A stretch of 64,000 nucleotides of DNA from Atherix ibis (taxonomy: Eukaryota > Arthropoda > Insecta > Diptera > Athericidae). Position 1 is the stretch's first letter. Every line of letters begins with the position of its first letter. Positions 50,691 to 62,011 of this stretch are shown here, one piece after another. The position numbers were made by a program, and so were the translations under genes. The notes beneath the pieces were generated by a model. The model was not told the DNA's origin. It was given only the letters and a program-made list of their open reading frames with translations, and ran no database searches. The stretch is taken from NCBI GenBank assembly GCA_958298945.1, contig CATQJD010000126.1, forward strand, positions 248,001 to 312,000, given 5' to 3'.

Positions 50691-53640
50691 TATGTTTAAG
50701 AGGAATATGAAGTAGTATGTTTAAGAGGAATATGAAGTAGTATGTTTAAGAGGAATATGAAGTAGTATGTTTAAAAGGCATATGAGGTAGTATGTTTAAG
50801 AGGAATATGAAGTATTATGTTTAAAAGGCATATGAAGTAGTATGTTTAAGAGGAATATGAAGTAGTATGTTTAAGAGTAATATGAAGTAGTATATTTAAG
50901 AGTTATATGAAGTTGTATGTTTAAGAGAAATATGAAGTAGTATGTTTAAGAGGAATATGAAGTAGTATATTTAAGAGGAATATGTAGTAGTATATTTACG
51001 AGGAATATGAAGTAGTATATTTAAGAGGAATATGAAGTAGTATATTTAAGAGGAATATGAAGTATTATATTTAAGAGGAATATGAAGTAGTATATTTAAA
51101 AGGAATATGAAGTAGTATGTTTAAGAGGAATATGAAGTAGTATGTTTAAAAGGAATATGAAGTAGTATATTTTTGAGGAATATGCAGTTGTATGTTTAAG
51201 AGGAATATGAAGTAGTATGCTTAAGAGGAATATGAAGTAGTATGTTTAAGAGGAATATGAAGTGGTATAATTAAGAGGAATATGAAGTAGTATGTTTAAG
51301 AGGAATATGAAGTAGTATGTTTAAGAGGTATATGAAGTTGTATGTTTAAGAGGAATATGAAGTAGTATGTTTAAGAATAATATGAAGTAGTATATTTAAG
51401 AGGAATATGAAGTAGTATATTTGGAGGAATATAAAGTAGTATGTTTAAGAGGAATATGAAGTAGTATGTTTAAGAGGAATATGAAGTAGTATATTTAAGA
51501 GGAATATGAAGTATTATATATAAGAGGAATATGAAGTAGTATATTTAAGAGCAATATGTAGTAGTATATTTAAGAGGAATATGAAGTAGTATATTTAAGA
51601 GGATGAAGTATTATGTCTAAGAGGAATATGAAGTAGTATATTTAAGAGGAATATGAAGTAGTATGTTTAAGAGAAATATGAAGTAGTATGTTTAAGAGTA
51701 ATATGAAGTATTATGTTTAAGAGTAATATGAAGTAGTATGTTTAAGAGTAATATGAAGTAGTATGTTTAAGAGGAATATGCAGTAGTATGTTTAAGAGGA
51801 ATATGAAGTAGTATGTTTAAGAGGAATATGAAGTAGTATGTTTAAGAGGAATATGAAGTAGTATGTTTAAGAGGAATATGAAGTAGTATGTCTAACAGGA
51901 ATATGAAGTAGTATAATTAAGAGGAATATGAAGAAGTATGTTTAAGAGGAATATGAAGTAGTATGTTTAAGAGGAATATGAAGTTGTATGTTTAAGAGGA
52001 ATATGAAGTAGTAGATATGGAGGAATATGAAGTAGTATGTTTAAGAGGAATATGAAGTAGTATGTTTAAGAGGAATATGAAGTAGTATATTTAAGAGGAA
52101 TATGAAGTATTATATATAAGAGGAATATGAAGTAGTATATTTAAGAGGAATATGAAGTAGTATATTTAAGAGGAATATGAAGTAGTATATTTAAGAGGAA
52201 TATGAAGTAGTATATTTAAGAGGAATATGAAGTAGTATATTTAAGAGGAATATGAAGTAGTATATGAGGAGAAATATGAAGTAGTATGTTTAAGAGGAAT
52301 ATGAAGTAGTATGTTTAAGAGGAATATGAAGTAGTATATTTAAGAGGAATATGCATTAGTATATATAAGAGGAATATGAAGTAGTATATTTAAGAGGAAT
52401 ATGAAGTAGTATATTTAAGAGAAATATGAAGTAGTTTATTTAAGAGGAATATAAAGTAGTATATTTAAGAGGAATATGAAGTAGTATGTTTAAGAGGAAT
52501 ATGAAGTAGTATGTTTAAGACGAATATGAAGTAGTATGTTTAAGAGTAATATAAAGTAGTATGTTTAAAAGGAATATGCAGTAGTATGTTTAAGAGGAAT
52601 ATGAAGTAGTATGTTTAAGAGGAATATGAAGTAGTATGTTTAAGAGGAATATGAAGTAGTATGTTTAAGAGGAATATGAAGTAGTATATTTAAGAGGCAT
52701 ACGAAGTAGTATATTTAAGAGGAATATGAAGTAGTATGTTAGGAGGAATATGAAGTAGTATGCTTAAGAGGAATATGAAGTAGTATGTTTAAGAGGAATA
52801 TGAAGTAGTATATTTAAGAGGAATATGAAGTAGTATATATAAGAGGAATATGAGGTAGTGTATTTAAGAGGAATATGAAGTAGTATATTTGAGAGGAATA
52901 TGAAGTTGTATATTTAAGATGAATATGAAGTATTATGTTTAAGAGGAATATGAAGTAGTATGTTTAAGAGGAATATGAAATAGTATGTTTAAGAGGAATA
53001 TGAAGTAGTATGCTTAAAAGGAATATGAAGTAGTATATTTAAGAGGAATATGAAGTAGTATATTTAAGAGGAATATGAAGAAGTATATTTAAGAGGAATA
53101 AGAAGTATATTTAATAGAAATATGAAGTATTATGTTTAAGAGAAATATGAAGTAGTATGTTTAAGAGGTATATGAAGTAGTATGTTTAAGAGGAATATGA
53201 AGTAGTATGTTTAAGAGGAATATGAAGTAGTATGTTTAAAAGGCATATGAGGTAGTATGTTTAAGAGGAATATGAAGTATTATGTTTAAAAGGCATATGA
53301 AGTAGTATGTTTAAGAGGAATATGAAGTAGTATGTTTAAGAGTAATATGAAGTAGTATATTTAAGAGTTATATGAAGTAGTATGTTTAAGAGAAATATGA
53401 AGTAGTATGTTTAAGAGGAATATGAAGTAGTATATTTAAGAGGAATATGAAGTAGTATATTTACGAGGAATATGAAGTAGTATATTTAAGAGGAATATGA
53501 AGTAGTATATTTAAGAGGAATATGAAGTATTATATTTAAGAGGAATATGAAGTAGTATATTTAAAAGGAATATGAAGTAGTATGTTTAAGAGGAATATGA
53601 AGTAGTGTGTTTAAGACGAATATGAGGTAGTATGTTTAAA
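50690..53640 (+). repeat. 2.5-kb higher-order repeat, copy 4
   Basis: This copy has full length: TTTTTGAGG 51,170, GGATGAAG 51,602, GTCTAACAGG 51,890, GAATAAGAAG 53,096, with internal spacings of 432 and 1,494 bp as in copies 1 and 2. It is followed by the same AAAAGGCATATGAGG linker (about 53,236) as after copies 2 and 3. After about 53.6 kb the sequence passes into a different organisation marked by GAATAAGAAG units ending in AACAG. Confidence 0.9.
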
Positions 53641-56600
53641 AGTAATATGAAGTAGTATGTTTAAAAGTAATATGAAGTAGTATGTTTAAGACGAATATGA
53701 AGTATTATATTCAAGAGGAATATGAAGTAGTATATTTAAGAGGAATAAGAAGTATATTTAACAGAAATATGAAGTAGTATGTTTAAGAGGAATATGAAGT
53801 AGTATGTTTAAGAGGAATATGTAGTAGTATATTTAAGAGGACTATGAAGTAGTATATTTAAGAGGAATATGAAGTAGTATATTTAAGAGGAATATGAAGT
53901 AGTATATTTAAGAGGAATATGAAGTATTATGTTTAAGAGGAATATGAAGTAGTATATTTAAGAGGAATATGAAGTAGTATGTTTAAGAGGAATATGAAGT
54001 AGTATGTTTAAGAGTAATATGAAGTATTATGTTTAACAGTAATATGAAGTAGTATGTTTAAGAGTAATATGAAGTAGTATATTTAAGAGGAATATGCAGT
54101 AGTATGTTTAAGAGGAATATGAAGTAGTATGTTTAAGAGGAATATGAAGTAGTATGTTTAAGAGGAATATGAAGTAGTATGTTTAAGAGGAATATGAAGT
54201 AGTATGTCTAACAGGAATATGAAGTAGTATAATTAAGAGGAATATGAAGAAGTATGTTTAAGAGGAATATGAAGTAGTATGTTTAAGAGGAATATGAAGT
54301 TGTATGTTTAAGAGGAATATGAAGTAGTATGTTTAAGAGGAATATGAAGTAGTATGTTTAAGAGGAATATGAAGTAGTATGTTTAAGAGGAATATGAAGT
54401 AGTATGTTTAAGAGGAATATGAAGTAGTATGTTTAAGAAGAATATGAAGTAGTATGTTTAAGAGGAATATGAAGTAGTATGTTTAAGAGGAATATGAAGT
54501 AGTATATTTAAGAGGAATATGAAGTAGTATATTTAAGAGGAATATGAAGTAGTATATTTAAGAGGAATATGAAGTAGTATATTTAAGAGGAATATGAAGT
54601 AGTATATTTAAGAGGAATATGAAGTAGTATATTAGGAGAAATATGAAGTAGTATGTTTAAGAGGAATATGAAGTAGTATGTTTAAGAGGAATATGAAGTA
54701 GTATATTTAAGAGGAATATGCAGTAGTATATATAAGAGGAATATGAAGTAGTATAAATTAAGAGGAATATGAAGTAGTATATTTAAGAGAAATATGAAGC
54801 AGTTTATTTAAGAGGAATATAAAGTAGTATATTTAAGAGGAATATGAAGTAGTATGTTTAAGAGGAATATGAAGTAGTATGTTTAAGACAAATATGAAGT
54901 AGTATGTTTAAGAGTAATATGAAGTAGTATGTTTAAAAGGAATATGCAGTAGTATGTTTAAGAGGAATATGAAGTAGTATGTTTAAGAGGAATATGAAGT
55001 AGTATGTTTAAGAGGAATATGAAGTAGTATGTTTAAGAGGAATATGAAGTAGTATATTTAAGAGGAATATGAAGTAGTATATTTAAGAGGAATATGAAGT
55101 AGTATGTTAGGAGGAATATGAAGTAGTATGCTTAAGAGGAATATGAAGTAGTATGTTTAAGAGGAATATGAAGTAGTATATTTAAGAGGAATATGAAGTA
55201 GTATATATAAGAGGAATATGAGGTAGTGTATTTAAGAGGAATATGAAGTAGTATATTTGAGAGGAATATGAAGTTGTATATTTAAGAGGAATATGAAGTA
55301 TTATGTTTAAGAGGAATATGAAGTAGTATGTTTAAGAGGAATATGAAATAGTATGTTTAAGAGGAATATGAAGTAGTATGCTTAAAAGGAATATGAAGTA
55401 GTATATTAAAGAGGAATATGAAGTAGTATATTTAAAAGGCATATGAAGTAGAATGTTTAAGAGGAATATGAAGTAGTATGTTTAAAAGGCATATGAAGTA
55501 GTATGTTTAAGAGGAATATGAAGTATTATGTTTAAAAGGCATATGAAGTAGTATGTTTAAGAGGAATATGAAGTAGTATGTTTAAGAGTAATATGAAGTA
55601 GTATATTTAAGAGTTATATGAAGTAGTATGTTTAAGAGAAATATGAAGTAGTATGTTTAAGAGGATTATGAAGTAGTATATTTAAGAGGAATATGAAGTA
55701 GTATATTTACGAGGAATATGAAGTAGTATATTTACGAGGAATATGAAGTAGTATATTTAAGAGGAATATGAAGTAGTATATTTAAGAGGAATATGAAGTA
55801 TTATATTTAAGAGGAATATGAAGTAGTATATTTAAAAGGAATATGAAGTAGTATGTTTAAGAGGAATATGAAGTAGTGTGTTTAAGACGAATATGAAGTA
55901 GTATGTTTAAGAGTAATATGAAGTAGTATGTTTAAAAGTAATATGAAGTAGTATGTTTAAGACGAATATGAAGTAGTATATTCCAGAGGAATATGAAGTA
56001 GTATATTTAAGAGGAATAAGAAGTATATTCAACAGAAATATGAAGTAGTATGTCTAAGAGGAATGTGGAGTAGTATGTTTAAGAGGAATATGTAGTAGTA
56101 TATTTAAGAGGAATATGAACTAGTATATTTAAGAGGAATATGAAGTAGTATATTTAAGAGGAATATGAAGTAGTAAATTTAAGAGGAATATGAAGTAGTA
56201 TATCTAAGAGGAATATGAAGTAGTATGTGTAAGAGGAATATGAAGTAGTATGTTTAAGAGGAATATGAAGTAGTATATTTAAGAGGAATATGAAGTAGTA
56301 TATTTAAGAGGAATATAAAGTAATATGTTTAAGAGGAATATGAAGTAGTATGTTTAAGAGGAATATGAAGTAGTATGTTTAAGAGGAATATGAAGTAGTA
56401 TGTTTAAGAGGAATATGAAGTATTATGTTTAAGAGTAATATGAAGTAGTATATTTAAGAGTAATATGAAGTAGTATGTTTAAGAGGAATATGCAGTAGTA
56501 TGTTTAAGAGGAATATGAAGTAGTATGTTTAAGAGGAATATGAAGTAGTATGTTTAAGAGGAATATGAAGTAGTATGTTTAAGAGGAATATGAAGTAGTA

Positions 56601-59575
56601 TGTCTAACAGGAATATGAAGTAGTATAATTAAGAGGAATATGAAGTAGTATGTTTAAGAGGAATATGAAGTAGTAAGTTTAAGAGGAATATGAAGTTGTC
56701 TGTTTTAGAGGAATATAAAGTAGTATGTTTAAGAGGAATATGAAGTAGTATATTTAAGAGGAATATGAAGTAGTATGTTTAAGGGGAATATGAAGTAGTA
56801 TGTTTAAGAGGAATATGAAGTAGTATGTTTAAGAAGAATATGAAGTAGTATGTTTAAGAGGAATATGAAGTAGTATATTTAAGAGGAATATGAAGTAGTA
56901 TATTTAAGAGGAATATGAAGTAGTATATTTAAGAGGAATATGAAGTAGTATATTCAAGAGGAATATGAAGTAGAATATTTAAGAGGAATATGAAGTAGTA
57001 TATTAGGAGGAATATGAAGTAGTATGTTTAAGAGGAATATGAAGTAATATGTTTAAGAGGAATATGAAGTAGTATATTTAAGAGGAATATGCAGTAGTTT
57101 ATATAAGAGGAATATGAAGTAGTATATTTAAGAGGAATATGAAGTAGTATATTTAAGAGGAATATGAAGTAGTTTATTTAAGAGGAATATGAAGTAGTAT
57201 ATTTAAGAGGAATATGAAGTAGTATGTTTAAGAGGAATATGAAGTAGTATGTTTCAGACGAATATGAAGTAGTATGTTTAAGAGTAATATGAAGTAGTAT
57301 GTTTAAGAGGAATATGCAGTAGTATGTTTAAGAGGAATATGAAGTAGTATGTTTAAGAGGAATATGCAGTAGTATGTTTAAGAGGAATATGAAGTAGTAT
57401 GTTTAAGAGGAATATGAAGTAGTATGTTTAGGAGGAATATAAAGTAGTATATTTAAGAGGAATATGAAGTAGTATATTTAAGAGGAATATGAAGTAGTAT
57501 GTTTAAAAGTAATATGAAGTAGTATATTTTTGAGGAATATGCAGTAGTATGTTTAAGAGGAATATGAAGTAGTATGTTTAAGAGGAATATGAAGTAGTAT
57601 GTTTAAGAGGTATATGAAGTTGTATGTTTAAGAGTAATATGAAGTAGTATAATTAAGAGGAATGTGAAGTAGTATGTTTAAGAGGAATACGAAGTAGTAT
57701 GTTTAAGAGGAATATGTAGTAGTATATTTAAGAGGAATATGAAGTAGTATATTTAAGAGGAATATGAAGTATTATATTAGGAGGAATATGAAGTAGTATG
57801 CTTAAGAGGAATATGAAGTAGTATGTTTAAGAGGAATATGAAGTAGTATATTTAAGAGGAATATGAAGTAGTATAAATAAGAGGAATATGAAGTAGTATA
57901 TTTAAGAGGAATATGAAGTCAAATATTTAAGAGGAATATGAAGTTGTATATTTAAGAGGAATATGAAGTATAATGTTTAAGAGGAATATGAAGTAGTATG
58001 TTTAAGAGGAATATGAAATAGTATGTTTAAGAGGAATATGAAGTAGTATGTTTAAAAGGACTGTGAAGTTGTATATTTAAGGGGAATATGAAGTAGTATA
58101 TTTAAGAGGAATATGAAGAAGTATATTTAAGAGGAATAAGAAGTATATTTAACAGAAATATGAAGTAGTATGTTTAAGAGGAATATGAAGTAGTATGTTT
58201 AAGAGGAATATAAAGTATTATGTTTAAGAGTAATATGAAGTAGTATATTTAAGAGTAATATGAAGTAGTATGTTTAAGAGGAATATGCAGTAGTATGTTT
58301 AAGAGGAATATGAAGTAGTATGTTTAAGAGGAATATGAAGTAGTATGTTTAAGAGGAATATGAAGTAGTATGTTTAAGAGGAATATGAAGTAGTATGTCT
58401 AACAGGAATATGAAGTAGTATAATTAAGAGGAATATGAAGTAGTATGTTTAAGAGGAATATGAAGTAGTATGTTTAAGAGGAATATGAAGTTGTATGTTT
58501 AAGAGGAATATGAAGTAGTATGTTTAAGTGGAATATGAAGTAGTATATTTAAGAGGAATATGAAGTAGTATGTTTAAGGGGAATATGAAGTAGTATGTTT
58601 AAGAGGAATATGAAGTAGTATGTTTAAGAAGAATATGAAGTAGTATGTTTAAGAGGAATATGAAGTAGTATGTTTAAGAGGAATATGAAGTAGTATATTT
58701 AAGAGGAATATGAAGTAGTATATTTAAGAGGAATATGAAGCTGTATATTTAAGAGGAATATGAACTAGTATATTTAAGAGGAATATGAAGTAGAATATTT
58801 AAGAGGAATATGCAGTAGTATATTAGGAGGAATATGAAGTAGTATATTTAAGAGGAATATGCAGTAGTATATATTAGAGGAATATGAAGTAGTATATTTA
58901 AGAGGAATATGAAGTAGTTTATTTAAGAGGAATATGAAGTAGTATATTTAAGAGGAATATGAAGTAGTATGTTTAAGAGGAATATGAAGTAGTATGTTTA
59001 AGAGGAATATGAAGTAGTATGTTTAAGAGGAATATGAAGTAGTATATTTAAGAGGAATATGAAGTAGTATGTTTAGGAGGAATATGAAGTAGTATATTTA
59101 AGAGGAATATGAAGTAGTATATTTAAGAGGAATATGAAGTAGTATGTTTAAGAGGAATATGAAGTAGTATGTTTAAGACGAATATGAAGTAGTATGTTTA
59201 AGAGTAATATGAAGTAGTATGTTTAAGAGGAATATGCAGTAGTATGTTTAAGAGCAATATGAAGTAGTATGTTTAAGAGGAATAAGAAGTAGTATGTTTA
59301 AGAGGAATATGAAGTAGTATGTTTAAGAGGAATATGAAGTAGTATGTTTAGGAGGAATATGAAGTAGTATATTTAAGAGGAATATGAAGTAGTATATTTA
59401 AGAGGAATATGAAGTAGTATGTTTAAAAGTAATATGAAGTAGTATATTTTTGAGGAATATGCAGTAGTATGTTTAAGAGGAATATGAAGTAGTATGTTTA
59501 AGAGGAATATGAAGTAGTATGTTTAAGAGGTATATGAAGTTGTATGTTTAAGAGGAATATGAAGTAGTACAATTA
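53640..59575 (+). repeat. Loosely periodic part of domain II-b
   Basis: The 22-bp GAATAAGAAG unit occurs at 53,743, 56,014 and 58,134 (spacings 2,271 and 2,120). GTCTAACAGG occurs at 54,206, 56,602 and 58,397 (2,396 and 1,795). TTTTTGAGG...TGCAG occurs at 57,527 and 59,447 (1,920), and the GTATAAATAAG unit at 57,871 and 59,841 (1,970). The order of markers resembles the 2.5-kb repeat, but spacing varies from copy to copy. This fits an older, more rearranged form of the same higher-order repeat. One +1 unit, GTATAAATTAAG, lies at about 54,752. Confidence 0.75.
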
Positions 59576-62011
59576 AGAGGAATGTGAAGTAGTATGTTTA
59601 AGAGGAATACGAAGTAGTATGTTTAAGAAGAATATGAAGTGGTATATTTAAGAGGAATATGAAGTAGTATATTTAAGAGGAATATGAAGTAGTATATTTA
59701 AGAGGAATATGAAGTAGTATATTTAAGAGGAATATGAAGTAGTATATTAGGAGGAATATGAAGTAGTATGCTTAAGAGGAATATGAAGTAGTATGTTTAA
59801 GAGGAATATGAAGTAGTATATTTAAGAGGAATATGAAGTAGTATAAATAAGAGGAATATGAAGTAGTATATTTAAGAGGAATAAGAAGCATATTTAACAG
59901 AAATATGAAGTAGTATGTTTAAGAGGAATATGAAGTAGTATGTTTAAGAGGAATATGAAGTGGTATGTTTAAGAGGAATATGAAGTAGTATGTTTAAGAG
60001 GAATATGAAGTAGTATGTTTAAAAGGCATATGAAGTAGTATGTTTAAGAGGAATATGAAGTAGTATGTTTAAAAGGCATATGAAGTAGTATGTTTAAGAG
60101 GAATATGAAGTAGTATGTTTAAAAGGCATATGAAGTAGTATGTTTAAGAGGAATATGAAGTAGTATGTTTAAGAGTAATATGAAGTAGTATATTTAAGAG
60201 TTATATGAAGTAGTATGTTTCAGAGAAATATGAAGTAGTATGTTTAAGAGGAATATGAAGTAGTATATTTAAGACGAATATGAAGTAGTATATTTACGAG
60301 GAATATGAAGTAGTATATTTAAGAGGAATATGAAGTAGTATATTTAAGAGGAATATGAAGCATTATATATAAGAGGAATATGAAGTAGTATATTTAAAAG
60401 GAATATGAAGTAGTATGTTTAAGAGGAATATGAAGTAGTATGTTTAAGAGTAATATGAAGTAGTATGTTTAAGAGTAATATGAAGTAGTATGTTTAAAAG
60501 TAATATGAAGTAGTATGTTTAAGACGAATATGAAGTAGTATATTTAAGAGGAATATGAAGTAGTATATTTAAGAGGAATAAGAAGTATATTTAACAGAAA
60601 TATGAAGTAGTATGTTTAAGAGGAATATGAAGTAGTATGTTTAAGAGGAATATGAAGTAGTATATTTAAGAGGAATATGAATTAGTATATTTAAGAGGAA
60701 TATGAAATAGTATATTTAAGAGGAATATGAAGTAGTATATTTAAGAGGAATATGCAGTAGTATATTTAAGAGGAATATGAAGTAGTATGTTTAAGAGGAA
60801 TATGAAGTAGTATGTTTAAGAGGAATATGAAGTAGTATGTTTAAGAGGAATGTGAAGTAATATGTTTAAGAGGAATATGAAGTAGTATGTTTAAGAGGAA
60901 TATGAAGTAGTATATTTAAGAGGAATATGTAGTAGTATTTTTAAGAGGAATATGAAGTAGTATATTTAAGGGGAATATGAAGTATTATATTTAAGAAGAA
61001 TATGAAGTAATATGTTTAAGTGGAATATGAAGTAGTTTGTTTAAGAGGAATATGAAGTAGTATGTTTAAGAGGAATATGAAGAAGTATATTTAAGATAAT
61101 TATGAAGTAGTATATTTAAGAGGAATATGAAGTAGTATGTTTAATAGGAATATGAAGTAGTATATTTAAGAGGAATATGAAGTAGTATATTTAAGAGGAA
61201 TATGAAGTAGTATATTTAAGATGAATATGTGGTCGTATATTTAAGAGGAATATGAAGTAGTATGTTTAAGAGTAATATGAAGTAGTATGTTTAAAAGTAA
61301 TATGAAGTAGTATGTTTAAGACGAATATGAAGTAGTATATTTAAGAGGAATATGAAGTAGTATATTTAAGAGGAATAAGAAGTATATATAACAGAAATAT
61401 GAAGTAGTATGTTTAAGAGGAATATGAAGTAGTATGTTTAAGAGGAATATGAAGTAGTATATTTAAGAGGAATATGAAGTAGTATATTTAAGAGGAATAT
61501 GAAATAGTATATTTAAGAGGAATATGAAGTAGTATATTTAAGAGGAATATGCAGTAGTATATTTAAGAGGAATATGAAGTAGTATGTTTAAGAGGAATAT
61601 GAAGTAGTATGTTTAAGAGGAATATGAAGTAGTATGTTTAAGAGGAATATGAAGAAGTATATTTAAGATAATTATGAAGTAGTATATTTAAGAGGAATAT
61701 GAAGTAGTATGTTTAATAGGAATATGAAGTAGTATATTTAAGAGGAATATGAAGTAGTATATTTAAGAGGAATATGAAGTAGTATATTTAAGATGAATAT
61801 GTGGTCGTATATTTAAGAGGAATATGAAGTAGTATGTTTAAGAGTAATATGAAGTAGTATGTTTAAAAGTAATATGAAGTAGTATGTTTAAGACGAATAT
61901 GAAGTAGTATATTTAAGAGGAATATGAAGTAGTATATTTAAGAGGAATAAGAAGTATATATAACAGAAATATGAAGTAGTATGTTTAAGAGGAATATGAA
62001 GTAGTATGTTT
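59575..62011 (+). repeat. 2,437-bp higher-order repeat, copy 1
   Basis: Anchors and partners 2,437 bp downstream: AATGTGAAG 59,581/62,018, GTATAAATA 59,841/62,278, GAATAAGAAG 59,879/62,316 and 60,576/63,013, and the TGTGGTCGT-bearing unit 61,223/63,660. The GAATAAGAAG units cut it into segments of 697, 797, 572 and 371 bp. The 572-bp segment is an extra tandem copy of most of the 797-bp segment. Confidence 0.88.
61223..61945 (+). repeat. 572-bp tandem duplication within the 2,437-bp repeat
   Basis: The unit with TGTGGTCGT begins at 61,223 and 61,795, and GAATAAGAAG at 61,373 and 61,945; both pairs are 572 bp apart. This equals 22 units of 25 bp plus one of 22 bp. Compared with the 797-bp segment starting at 60,576, the segment from 61,373 lacks nine units (225 bp), namely the part with AATGTGAAG, AAGTAATATG and AAGTGGAAT. 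This fits an unequal exchange in unit register. Confidence 0.85.

Larger units (their letters stand above)
45106..51623 (+). repeat. 22-bp variant unit GGATGAAGTATTATGTC
   Basis: GAATATGAAG is shortened to GATGAAG (3 bp lost), followed by GTATTATGTCTAAG. It occurs once in each of the four 2.5-kb repeats, at 45,106, 47,645, 50,110 and 51,602, and nowhere else that I found. This makes it a clean register mark for this higher-order repeat. Confidence 0.88.
18378..59460 (+). repeat. Variant unit TTTTTGAGG linked to TGCAG
   Basis: TTTAAGAGG is changed to TTTTTGAGG, and the next GAAG to GCAG, together in one stretch of about 18 bp. Copies start at 18378, 19632, 19782, 20509, 21058, 22406, 23801, 25074, 26619, 44674, 47213, 49678, 51170, 57527 and 59447. 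This is the marker of type II domains. TTTTTGAGAGG at about 4,535 and 9,445 is a different event (a 2-bp insertion without GCAG). Confidence 0.88.
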
